64,000 nucleotides of DNA from Doryteuthis pealeii (taxonomy: Eukaryota > Mollusca > Cephalopoda > Myopsida > Loliginidae). Shown piece by piece: positions 10,360-20,876 of the stretch (the stretch's first letter is position 1; each line of letters starts with the position of its first letter). The stretch covers positions 70,696,584 through 70,760,583 of the forward strand of contig CM042150.1 in NCBI GenBank assembly GCA_023376005.1. Direction: 5' to 3'. The notes beneath the pieces are model-generated. The model made no database searches and was not told where the DNA came from. It worked only from the letters and a program-made list of their open reading frames with translations. The position numbers were made by a program, and so were the translations under genes.

Positions 10360-12182
10360 TCTAAATATATAAGAGTAAGTTTTTGGTATGTACGTGTCGA
10401 TCTATAACAAAGAACAGAGAAGTCACTCAGATTTGAAATCTTGCATATAGATTAATATCCTTCTAACTAAGAAACACGTCAAATTTGGTTATTGATTTTT
10501 TACTAATTAAGGGATATAATCAATTAATTAAACCGAAATCACCCAATTTGCAGAACTGTCCATATACCAGAACCTGCTGATAATAAAATATTGTCCGCTG
10601 ACTGACTTTTTGTTACAGCGATTTACAGCAGAAATGTATATTTTTTGCAAATAAATTTCGCAGTCTAAGCCGTTCTGCTAGGAATATATCACCTATTCTT
10701 GGTCCAATGTTAAAATATTTATATTGTTGAAAAGAATATAATATAATCTTTCTGAATATGCAATCTTTATGTGTTTTTATTAATTGAATTATTTTTTACA
10801 GCGAGTTAAAAAAAAAAATGGCTTCAGAGAGCTGATTTGTATGATTTTTTTTCATTCTAAATTTTGAGAAAATAAAAACAAATTCTTTTTTCTCGCCTAT
10901 TTACAGTTCAATCTTCTTTAAGATATCCATAAGGTTCGAAAGAGAATAAAATAATCTCTCTAAATATGTAATTTGATTGAGTTTTTATCAATGGAATTAT
11001 TTTTTACAGCGAGTTAAAAAAATTATATTTTACTTAAGTCAGTCTAGAATTCGTAGTATTATTTTTTTCATGCTTAAATTTAAAATCAAATCTTATTTAT
11101 CGCATATTTCAGTTTCTATCTTTAAAATATTTATTTGATTAGAAAAAAGATCTTTCTGAATATGTAATTAGTATGTCTTTTCATACATTGAATTATTTTT
11201 AAAGCAAATTAAATAACAAATCAAACGAAAACATTTAACGAAAACTCAACGTCTTTTTTTATAAATGCCCATCGTTCGTCAATTGTAAACAAAACGATTT
11301 TTTTTAAAATTTTTCATAATCGCATTAATTTATTTATTTTAATATTAGAAATACAAATAAAATCATGATACTAATGTAGAACAGTGCGCAAGACATAATA
11401 CCATTAGATTACCTAATACATTTCACAGAAATACCTGAAAACTCAAATTCTTATCAAATTTATTTACTTTACTATAATAATTTGACATTCGATCGACTAC
11501 ATTTTTGAATTAATAATGTTATAAGATTATTTATCATTTTACATAAATTTGATTACTTTATTTAATTCTTTTTTTCTTTTTCAAATATTAATTTGAAATT
11601 TAGCAAATCGCGTAATTTATATTTTATTTAAAAAATATAGTTAATCATTGAATTAAAATTTCTTACTATATCATTATGTGATGGGCTAAACTTGCAAATC
11701 GGTTGGAAAATTTAGGGTGACCCAGAAAAAAACAATGCATCAATTTTGTAATAAAACTGTTAATTTTAACTTGGGGGGTTTAGGGATAGGGTTAGGGTTG
11801 GAGTTGGGTTTAGGGTTACTTTAATGAGAAAATAAATAAATAATTTGTTTTCTGTTTTTAGGGTTAGGGTTAGGGTTAGAGGTGGGGTTTAGGGTTAGTT
11901 TAATGGGAAAATAAATAATTTGGGTTCTGTTTTTTCTAGGTCACCTGTAATATGTTTTAATTTTTCGACCGATTTGCAAGTTTAGCCATATGATGTCATT
12001 CCCTCAAATCTGACGAAAAGAAAATTCCTTGACCTCCCACCAGGCAGAATTAAATTAAGATCATTTTTATGGGTCCTCCTTTGAAGACCGAACTCGGTAT
12101 TCAGTAGTAATAGATCTGCAAATGATTATTAAACTATGTTTTTATCTCCACTACCTGGGCTTCGCCTGGTAGCCGCTGCTAG
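10360..12182 (+). mobile_element. Non-autonomous Helitron H3
   Basis: It begins TCTAAATATATAAGAG and then has TTTTTGGTATGTACGTGTCG, clearly related to the 5' ends of H1 and H2. It ends with the hairpin formed by CTACCTGGGC-TTC-GCCTGGTAG near 12150-12171, followed by CCGCTG and CTAG at 12179-12182. It lies between A and T with no duplication. There is no helicase or Rep coding. H4 (26973-28991, minus strand) is the same family along its length. A hAT-like MITE sits at 11684-11987. Confidence 0.85.
11684..11987. mobile_element. hAT-like MITE with telomere-like repeats (copy in H3)
   Basis: The TIRs begin GGCTAAACTTGC. The flanks ATGTGATG (11676-11683) and ATATGATG (11988-11995) are an 8-bp duplication with one mismatch. 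The interior has two blocks of GGGTTAGGG-type repeats, apparently an internal duplication of the shorter form in H1. The same insertion site is shared with H4, so this MITE entered the Helitron before the H3/H4 family spread. Confidence 0.85.
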
Positions 12183-12185
12183 TGT

Positions 12186-12204
12186 GTGTATATATATATA
12201 TATA
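12186..12204. repeat. (TG)/(TA) simple repeat after H3
   Basis: A short GTGTGTATATATATA tract directly follows the CTAG of H3, in keeping with insertion into a TA-rich site. Confidence 0.85.
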
Positions 12205-12332
12205 TATGAAAAGAAATTCATTCACAAAAATACCAAATATAGTGATTTGTGTTGGTTGTATTATAAATGTAGGTGCATAGACAGCTACACAGACACTCAC
12301 ACACACATATATTAACCTCTATCTATGTATAT

Positions 12333-12369
12333 CTGAGGAAGTCAAAGAGCACATTGACTGAAAGGTTTC
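12333..12369 (+). ncRNA. Hammerhead-like motif (probable PLE end relic)
   Basis: CTGAGGA (fits CUGANGA), then a perfect stem II AGTCAA/TTGACT, then GAAA at 12360-12363 followed by GGTTTC. The 32037 copy has CGTTTC at the equivalent place, so one base of the short stem III has probably mutated. No coding remains of a PLE are attached. Confidence 0.5.
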
Positions 12370-12399
12370 AATAGAAAATATAATGAGGATATTAATTGA

Positions 12400-12715
12400 A
12401 ATAATTCATATCTTGGAACATTAGATTACAATCACCTGTGTGTATGTGTGTGTGTGTGTGTAATAGAGAGAGATAAAAATTGGTTGATATCTTTAAAAAA
12501 AAGCCATACAAAATACTAGAAATTATAATTATGCAACCCAAGTGATGGGAATATTTTTTCAATGTACAATGGAACTTCACCATCCTTAAAATCAACATTT
12601 GGCCCATCAGTAAAACTTTTATTAAACTAAAAACTACTTTTCAAAATAGATTTGAAAGGAGTCAAAAAAGAAAAAAAGAAGACATAAGTCTTCTTAAATT
12701 TAGCAGAATGCTTTA

Positions 12716-12746
<31 letters not shown>

Positions 12747-15660
12747 TATGAGAAAGAAAGTTTTGCTTCTACTTTACATGTACAGCAAAAAGACTGAAAA
12801 CTTTTAGCATAAATAGCCAACAGTTGAAAATCATTGTTATTCTGCATATTATACAACCCCCTTTATTTACTTACAAATGTGATCTGATAAGGATAAATTA
12901 TTCAATGACTTCATTAATTTTGTTTTAGAAAATACAATACAAAAAATAAATATTTTTCTTTCTAATGTGGAACATAACCTCATCAAATTTTTTAGAAAAT
13001 TATTTACTATATTTTCAAACCCTTTTCTGTATACTAAAATTAATTGTATATAAATATTTAGTAATAAACTTCAACAATGTGTACCATCTAGAATCTTATA
13101 ATTCTTACCTCTAAGTTATCTGCTTTCCTGCTGAATTATACAAACTAGTACATACATATCTAAAATGAACACAATTGTTCTACCTTTGTATGTTATACAT
13201 TGACTATGTGTTTAGTGTTGTTGTTTCATTGTGTCAACTTGATTGGTTTATTGAATTTTATTTGTCTTACAACATGGTGAGAAAATGAAATTATATTTAA
13301 TTTAGTTGACTCCTTTCAGTATATTAAACTATTGGCCAATCACTGATGGGTCATTCCATGTCAAAACACCAGCAAAAAGTTGAAATCTGCACCCACCGAC
13401 ACCAAATTACCTGAAATTTGGCACAAATGTTCCCCTTCATGAGTTAGGAAAGTGTGCCAAATTATTTTGTCTTAAAACTTACCGTTCTGATTTTAGAGGG
13501 GATCATTTTCCTATTTTGCCTCAAAATTAAGGCTGTGCGGTGTCGTAAAATCTCAGTGTTTTTTAAAAAAATTTTTAAATACTTTCATCCATTCAATATT
13601 TCTGAAATTTGGTATGTAAGGCAAATAAGGACTATAGAATCCAAATATTCAACTATTTTAATCCTATACCTGATAATTTTTTTATTTTGAAAGAGAGGAA
13701 ATAAGGAAAAAAAAATTAAAAGAAAAAAAAAAGAATAGTTTTAGAATTAATTTTCAGTTGATTTTCTCAGATCTCTACTTTGAATCTATTCTTTGGTCAA
13801 TTATAGTGAACAGATGCTTTTCATTCTTTATATCAATCTCTATTTACAAATGCTAAATTAGTCAATATGATACTTGAGTCATGAGGATCAAAAACAATTT
13901 CATCACGGGTGTGGTGCTTTTAATCATTGAAATGACTCAAGAAGTTAAGTTTTCTATTCACCTGTATGTTACTATGATTACTATGACATGGCAGAATTAT
14001 TTTATATCAGTATAGCAAAAGTAAAATTCTATCAATGTTACAAAAATAATTGAGTTATCATCTTGAGATCTATAATTACTAAGAGCAATTAGAAAAGCTT
14101 CTAAAAATGAAACAAATTCAGATTAAACATTTTCTTTGAAAAACACACACTTTTTAATATTCAAAGTTTTAAATTCATTTTTAGTTTTTCATTGTTTATG
14201 GTTTTATCCATTCATCATTAAGATCTGACAGAATAACAAAAAAAAAAATCAGCTGGAAGCTTACATCTTGTTTCTTCAGGATCTAAAGTTATGGTATTAA
14301 ATAATACGAACAAGTACTATCCAAAGAGAAAATTATTTTTATAACTATAAATTATTTACAAATATATTATCTTGTTCCAAGCAAAACATATCCATAAGTA
14401 TATTTGACATACTATTTTGTTTTGCGTATGTAAAGTAGGGATTGATAATCCTTGTAGGAGAAGACCTCTTGACTTTACCAAGAGATATTATCAGGTTTTA
14501 TTTCATTGTATTTTCTCAGAACACTTGAATTTTGCTTACACCCACATCCTTTCTGCTTGTATATTTCCCAACATCTGAATTTACATAATGGTGTCGGTCA
14601 CTGACCAAACTAATACCCTTTACTCTTACTGTTTTTTTTTGTTTTTTTTTACTCACTGGACAATTTTTCTTAAGAGGTTGGAATGTTTGTCAAGCCCAGT
14701 TATCTGGTCATCATTACTTGTTTGACCAAATCACTCAGGATATCAAATAGCTTTAGTTTTTCTCTTTTGGAAAGAAACTGTATCTTTTATTCATAAGGTT
14801 TTCATTGGTCCATTTTCAAGTAATCCTCTTGTGACATATGCTAAGTGGTCTTCACTTGTCTTATTCATAATATCACTAATGTTATAGTGTGTATTTTCTA
14901 ATGTTCTTTTCTTTTTTCTCACCTTGTGTAGTATCATTTTAATGTTTAATTTTTGATTATCAAAATTAATATCCTTTATAACTTGATTAAATGCCACATT
15001 TAGCAATTTCCACTCAATGTTAAGTCATTAATTACATATAGAATTTATTATATTATTTAATCCTGTTTACAGAATTCTATATAACTAATGTGATTGAATA
15101 ACAATAACCTCAAATTAAAAAAAATCAACTGGGAATGGTATTTACACAGTTCATACTTTACTTAAGTGCTTAAAATAATTCCTCTTCCAAAACTACAAGG
15201 GAATTATTGCCATTTTTTCATTATTAAACAAAAATAAATAATTTTTTTAGGAGTTGGTTGTTGACAAATATGGTTTGTATAGTTGAGACAAAAATAGAAT
15301 ACCAATCAATGTTCTAAAATAAAAAAAATTGTTCATCTTTTTTTTCTTTTTTTTTTTAATAGTTGCAAGACTAATCACTGGATTAAAGAGTTTTTTTCCT
15401 TATTTTAACATTCAGAGTTTTTCTGGGTTTTTAAAAAAGTTTTTTGTACATGAATAACATCTTTGTAGCAATTATACCTACCTAGATGCTCCAGTACTTT
15501 GGAAGGTCTCTCTAAGTTCTTTTTTTCTTTTTTAATCATTTAGCAATATACAAGGTTCAATGGGTAAATTGTAGGCATTTTGAATTATTAATTTCACACA
15601 TCTACTTTGGTATTATGAACCAGTAATAACATAACTAACAACACCATCCAGTACTGTATA
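12400..15660. other. AT-rich DNA without recognised genes
   Basis: Contents are a (TG)n tract near 12438-12461, a (TA)n tract near 12719-12746, and scattered homopolymers. The stretch 13334-13690 is a little less AT-biased and reads like an old dispersed repeat, but I cannot classify it. I see no coding signature. Confidence 0.5.
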
Positions 15661-15664
15661 ATAG

Positions 15665-16466
15665 TACAGGTGCATCTCAAAGATTTTAGTTTCAGATTTT
15701 GTCTGCTGTGCAGCGAATTAGAGTCAGTTGGGCACTCTCAATGAGCACCATGGTGCAATTCATCCCTCCATAAATTTGGAAACAGCATACTGTACTGTTT
15801 AGCATTCATGCTGGAAGCTCCAATACAAAGATTTCAGAGTGTTTGGGTGAACAGTGCAGAGAATTTAAAAAGAGTTAGATGAGTCCAATAGTGATTATGA
15901 AGGTATTGCAGCTCAGAAGCCACACTCTGATCATTCTGATAAGACTCTCAAATTTATTGGTGAGATGATTGACAATGATCTCAGCAAGTCAATCGGGTCC
16001 ACGGGAGTATCTGAGTTTCTTATCAGGCAGGTAAAGCATGAAAACAATCTATATTTCTTATACAAGAATAGAAAGAGCCAATTTTTATTACAGTCCATGA
16101 AGGACAAGAGGAAAAACTGCACTGCAAAGCTCTTCAACAAACTCAAGTAATCCCCTTCAAATGAACATGCTTTGGTTTTTCTCAGATGAGAAACATTTCT
16201 GCCAGGATCAGATGGTGATCTCACAGAACAACCATTGGTTTGCTGTCTCCACAAGATGTACTGATAGTGATGAAAACTAAACAACCCAGTTCACATTATG
16301 GTGTTTGGGGGAGGGGGGTTTACTAGTGATGGTGATATTATGCCTCCATTGATCTTCATCCATGGCCATAGACACAATATGGAGGGCTATATCAAGTGCT
16401 TGGAGGAGGTAGTGCTACACTGGATCAAGAGGGTGGCTGCTTGAAGACTCTATATCAGGTAGAAGG
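15665..16466 (+). pseudogene. Mariner-type transposase, N-terminal and first catalytic part
   Basis: A Tc1/mariner-superfamily transposase cuts and pastes its element at TA sites. After a probable TACAGG terminal end at 15665, decayed coding runs on the plus strand. A clear open stretch (15898-16147) covers the DNA-binding region (FIGEMIDNDLSKSIG, VSEFLIRQVKHE, MKDKRKNCTAKLFNKLK). It is followed in shifted frames by FSDEKHFCQD (first catalytic Asp) near 16180, and then by the GDIMPP-IF-HG and LEEVVLHWIKRVAA blocks up to about 16440. It stops at 16466. The remainder of the transposase resumes at 20406, after a foreign element, and the sequence across the break reads on correctly into the second catalytic Asp motif. 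Confidence 0.8.
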
Positions 16467-17264
16467 ATTTAGGTAGGTTTCCCAAGGCAAAAAAGGTGAC
16501 TTTTAATTTGTAAAAAAAACGGTGGGGAAAAAAACCGGCCAAATGAATGCCTATAGACTCCTGAATATCATACTTTTTTTCAGAAGCGTAAATGTTGTTT
16601 TTATTGAAGTTTATTCGTGGGTACCACCAATTTTCCCCATGAAATTTACCCCTCACTATATTTAACATAATAAAACTTGCATAAAGGTTAATATCATCTT
16701 GAAATTTTTTTATTCACTCAAAAGAAGAAGCAATAAACAAACTCCTAATGATTTTTTTAAAATTTTATCAATGGCAAAGATTTTTAATAAAAGAACTAAG
16801 AATAATAAAATAAAAGTCTGTATTGATTTCTGTTAAAAAAATGATATCAATAAAGAAACTGGCCGTGTTGTAAATAAACCGAATGTTTTTCTTATTTTTT
16901 ACGATAATGATGAGTCATTTTTCCCCAACTGGATAATTTGATCTTTGAATGAAATTTTTTTTTGTAACAGCTCTTTATGTTCGTTATTTCTTTTTTGCGA
17001 GATTTAAAAACAAAATTTCAAAAATATTTACGTTTCTTCCTTCAACGTGACCTAAACTGATCATGCAATCTATTTTGGAAATACACAGTATCGATATTTT
17101 TTTATGTATAACTTAAAAATACAATTTTTGATAAATTTTGATATTCCTCATAAAGAGGCACTTATGTTCTACCTGTATTATTCATCATACACATTTATTA
17201 TATTTTTGTAGCTAGAGATATCATTTTAATCGGAGATGTATTAGCATTACAAGCATTTATAGAC

Positions 17265-17510
17265 TACAGGCCAAAGGTCAATATGGCTCTAGTTTTTTTA
17301 TTTTGTGACCAATTTTGAGGTTGGGAGGAAAAAAGCATCCAAATGAATGCCTATAGACTCCTGGATATCATACTTTTTTCACAAGCATAAATGTTGTTAT
17401 TATTGAAGTTTTCCATGGGTACCACCAATTTTCCCCGTGAAATAAACGAAAAACAATGTTTACAGTTTGCACCGTTAAATCAATTGAAATTTAACGTAGC
17501 CAAAAACAAG
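17265..17510 (+). repeat. Internal copy of the TIR-element end
   Basis: It repeats the sequence of the right end (20200-20397, inverted) including GGTACCACCAATTTTCCCC, then continues into an AT-rich segment found also in Helitron H1 near 6370-6440. The retroelement begins directly after it at 17511. Confidence 0.7.
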
Positions 17511-18306
17511 CTCGCGTCCACCCACACAGTGATGTCCTCTCCATCAACGCACCAATCACCACATGTTGGATCTGTTTGCGCCACTCTGGCGAAAACATCC
17601 TCCAACATTCGACTTAAGAGGGGGTCTCGCACTTCATTGTCCCATCCAATGGTTGCAGCGTTTGCCCTTCGCTTTATGAATGCAGTCGCAATGCGCAGCC
17701 AACCGCACACCGGAAAGTGTCCCGTCAATTTTCCACACACGGAAAAAATAGTCCGACGGGTTAATATATCAGGGGGCGTCGGTGGCTCACCTCCACGACA
17801 CCACCAAAGTTTATTGCGCTCCTCCCAGACATGCAATCCCAACACGCGTGTGCCACATCTTAACTGCTTTGAGGCCTTGCACGCAAGTCCAAACCGCTCA
17901 AGGTGCTTTTTTACGTGGGATGCAGAACATATAGTTTCATTGACGAATATGTCATCAATATATGAAGAGGTAGCTTTCTCAACTCTCTCGTCTTGCGCAA
18001 CCACGGTATTGACGATGGACCGCATGATCAGGGGTGCGACATTGAGCCCAAACCCCAAACGGGTGAGGCAATACCTCTCCCCTTGATTTCCACTGTTTGG
18101 AATGGCCACAGGGACTTCTCTACGTGAACTTGCAAATAGGCCCGACGCAAGTCCAACACAGCGACATCTGACCCTTGCTGCCGCCACTCTCGTAACTTGT
18201 GTGCACACACGTCTACACTGGCCGTATATGCATCTACGTGCTCATTGAGCTCACGGTAGTCCATGACGGGCCGAACCTTTTGTTTTTTTTCCTGTAGGAC
18301 GGCCAT
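17502..18306 (-). pseudogene. pol: Retroelement 2 pol: reverse transcriptase
   Basis: Two overlapping frames make up the RT. The first (18306 down to about 18085) holds KVRPVMDYRELNEHVDAYT and motif A VAVLDLRRAYLQVHV. The second (about 18090 down to 17502) holds RYCLTRLGFGLNVAPLIM, the catalytic SYIDDIFV, and a long connection region ending at WVDAS, the first Asp motif of RNase H. One frameshift near 18085 separates them. Catalytic aspartates are all present. Upstream, 18310-18620 keeps traces of pol (an EEYNRELQTWIHHGWLLP stretch) with frameshifts. Confidence 0.8.
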
Positions 18307-18621
18307 TAGGGGGATAAGGCCCTTTGAGGGTCCGAGCTCGTCTGCAGGCTATGGAAGCAGCCAGCCATGGTGTATCCATGTTTGCAGCTCTCGGTTGTAC
18401 TCCTCCCGAAGCTGCTCAGGGGCAGGATATTCTGATAGCCTGTTCTTTAACGTGACTGGCTGCTGGTCACCAGAACAATTCCATGATGCAATCCATATTT
18501 GTTTGTTCTAATCATACTTTGCGTGGAAATCAGGCTCGTTGATGACGATGGCAGCACAACTTGGCTCATCAAGTTGGGGAAATTTTACTTCACCGGTGCT
18601 AGTCATGGACATTCCACCCAG

Positions 18622-18888
18622 CTATTTGATTGCGTCTAGTCCAAGCAACAAATCAAACCCGAGTAGCTCCCCGTCAACGACCAGAACCTCTATGTTGATA
18701 GAGGGCCTGTTGCCCACGCCAAGCCAGATCGTCCCGACTCCACAACACTTGAGTGTACTCCCGCCTACAGTCAGCACGTGTACCTCCTTTCTCCTCCATG
18801 CCTGACAGCATGTTTTGTGTACGAGTGTTTGCATGCAACCAGTGTCCACCAGGGCTGTACGCCTCGTATCATTGATCTGCACAATCAC
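18622..18888 (-). pseudogene. Retroelement 2: retropepsin-like protease
   Basis: An aspartic protease that would cleave the polyprotein. It has ALVDTGCMQTLV (catalytic DTG) near the N-terminus and GFDLLLGLDAI near the C-terminus, the two hallmarks of retropepsins, about 60 residues apart. It is about 88 residues, typical of one protease monomer. It lies between the gag zinc knuckles and RT, as usual. Confidence 0.8.
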
Positions 18889-18905
18889 TGTAGGTAGCGC
18901 TGTAT

Positions 18906-19677
18906 TTAACGGGCATTTGGGGAGAAGACAGGCGCCGAAGTCTCGTCCCCTTGCTCATTTCCTGGACAGTTTCGGGCTATATGACCCTGTCGCTTACATC
19001 GATAGCACGAAACTGGTCTTCGGGGTTTAGCATCCACTTTCATTGATGTTTCACGCCGCAAGAGGCAGTCGTGTGCCAAGTGATTGGGCCCCATCACATA
19101 CATAACATTTTGTTGGCGCGTCATCTTCCTTCGCCTGGCAACGTGATGGTTGTGTAGCCACCGCTACTTGCTCCATATTAGCAGGGCACTTCTTCAGTAT
19201 GGCTCTTGCTCGAGCCAACACTTGCGAAATGTCCATATCATCTAACTGGAAAGTGGCTCGAAGCAGATCCTCGGCATGCTCTGGCAACCCGGCGATAAAT
19301 GCACACATCAGACTCCGATCCGTCATACCACCGACCAGAACTGAGAGTTTACGCAATTCGGCCAAAAAGACATCAACAGTCTCTCCCGGGCGCAAGCGGC
19401 GTGCCACAAATTGCTTCCAAGCTGTAACAGCATCTAGAGCGAATGCTATATACAAGGCTTTTTTAATACAGGTAAAGTCGCTCTTCTTTTCCTCACTCAG
19501 CTGCTGGTACACCGCATATGCACCACCCGATAGACGCATTGATACTACACACTCTATACGCTTTACACCGCTTAGCTGGCATATCAATTCTGCCTTCTCG
19601 ATCCACTCGACGACCGACTGTCCAGAATCACTTCCTTCAAAAAGTGGTATCAATTTTGGGTCGAAACTTTGGGCCAT
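18906..19677 (-). pseudogene. gag: Retroelement 2: gag with two zinc knuckles
   Basis: Gag packages the retroelement RNA. The first frame (19677-19051) begins MAQSFDPKLIPLFEGSD and has the retrotransposon gag domain, including WKQFVARRLRPGETVDVFL and FIAGLPEHAEDLLR. A first zinc knuckle (CYVC...) is then broken by a frameshift near 19100. The second frame (19124-18906) completes it (HLAHDC) and has an intact second knuckle, CYRCKRQGHIARNC, of the CX2CX4HX4C type. Two knuckles are usual for many Gypsy-type elements. The Met at 19677 follows directly on the likely LTR and leader. Confidence 0.8.
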
Positions 19678-19892
19678 AATTGCTGATATAGCTTATAATC
19701 AGAGGGTGGGTCACGGTCAAGTCTGACTCAAGGCTCCAATCGATAGTCCAACTACTTCCAACTGTATCTCGCTCCAATTCTCCAATACTGATAACCGTTG
19801 CAGTAACCGTTTCTCGAACCGACTTCACAACCTTCGCACGGACCTGGCAGCAAACACTTCTTGCAAGGTTTATGAACGACTGCCCAAGCCTC

Positions 19893-19902
19893 TGACACAC
19901 TC
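19893..19902 (-). promoter_or_regulatory. TATA box in retroelement 2 leader/LTR
   Basis: On the minus strand, CCTATATAATGAG lies about 220 bases upstream of the gag start in a GC-rich setting, a good position for an LTR promoter. It is inferred from sequence only. Confidence 0.45.
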
Positions 19903-20405
19903 ATTATATAGGCCACGGCGAGGCGACTGATTGGGCAATCTGCAGAGCTTCAGATTTGCATCAGCGCACCTCGGCCCAGCACGCTTCCAAACTGCTCCAC
20001 AACACGCGCATGCAAATCGCGGACGCTTTCGTGCATGATGTCGCGTATCTTGCTCACGACAATCACAATAATTTTTATTATTTTTGTAAGCCGATAAAAT
20101 TTTTAAAAAATCATTAGGAGTTTGTTTAATGCTTCTTCTTTCAAGTGAATAAAAAAATTTCGAGATAATATTAACCGTTATGCAAGTTTTATTATGTTAA
20201 ATATAGTAAGGGGTAAATTTCATGGGGAAAATTGGTGGTACCCACGGAAAACTTCAATATAGACAACATTTACGCTTGTGAAAAAAAGTATGATATTCAG
20301 GAGTCTATAAGCCTTCATTTGGCTGCTTTTTTTTCCCCACCTTCAAAATTATTAATTAAATCAAAAAACTAGAGCCATATTGGCCTTTGGGCCCATAGCC
20401 CAATT

Positions 20406-20876
20406 CTGTGCCATGCCATACAAATCTTGGCTGGGAGAAATTTTCTGCCACCACACCACCCCTAACATCTGGCCGCCTAACTCCCCAGATTATTTTTACG
20501 TGCAAGAGATCAACAAGACTCTGTGCAACACCAATGATAAACTGAATGGCAGTATTTACCAATTTAGACAAGGAGACCATTGTAGCAATACATGTAGCAT
20601 CAGCAACAATAAAGTTACAATTTAAGAAATTTCATCTACAAGCCAAACTAGGTGCTGGTCTAAGCTACAATACTACATCATCAAAAAAGCTGGCAAGATA
20701 TTCCAAAATTGTATTGAGGTTAAAGCCAATGGCAATTTCTTTGAATAAATTTAATCAATAGTAGTATTTCAAGATATTTTCATGTAATTTTAGTAAATAT
20801 ATCTGATAAAATAAGATGTTGGTGTTATTTTCATTTTTTATATATTTTGACAACAATTTACCCATCACACCCTGTA
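20406..20876 (+). pseudogene. Mariner-type transposase, C-terminal part and 3' end
   Basis: It continues the transposase broken at 16466. I see WLGEIFCHHTTPNIWPPNSPD (C-terminal catalytic block, third acidic residue) at about 20430-20490, then NKTLCNTND and a helical tail ending in a stop at 20759-20761. The terminal end reads TACAGGGTGTGATGGG inverted, stopping at about 20876 next to TA. The left end at 15665 shares only TACAGG, so the left TIR has decayed. Frameshifts lie near 20490 and 20560. Confidence 0.75.

Larger units (their letters stand above)
17511..20060 (-). mobile_element. LTR retroelement fragment 2 (gag-PR-RT)
   Basis: Minus strand, order gag, protease, RT, then truncated at the first residues of RNase H. 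It is much richer in GC than the DNA around it. The 5' part (about 19680-20060) holds a TATA box and probably LTR and leader. The 3' truncation at 17511 joins directly to TIR-element sequence. The RT is unusual for Ty3/Gypsy in its LGFGLNVAP block and in the region after YIDD, so the clade is uncertain. Confidence 0.8.
16470..20402. mobile_element. TIR transposon inserted in the mariner, carrying a retroelement
   Basis: The ends are TAGGTAGGTTTCCCAAGGC at 16470 and, inverted, TGGGCTATGGGCCCAAAGGC at 20402. ATT flanks both sides (16467-16469 and 20403-20405). About 290 bases of the left end (16470-16760) are inverted against 20100-20402. A third copy of the end segment lies at 17265-17445 in the same orientation as the left end, so the left side is itself a composite. 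No transposase is visible. A 3-bp duplication would suit PIF/Harbinger or CMC-like elements, but the family is not established. Confidence 0.65.

Noticed and set aside
13334..13690. Host exon
   Set aside because: Slightly higher complexity, but no splice sites or conserved protein motif could be supported.
18263..18511. Plus-strand proteins opposite the gag-pol fragment (17391-20625)
   Set aside because: They are antisense shadows of the minus-strand gag, protease and RT domains.
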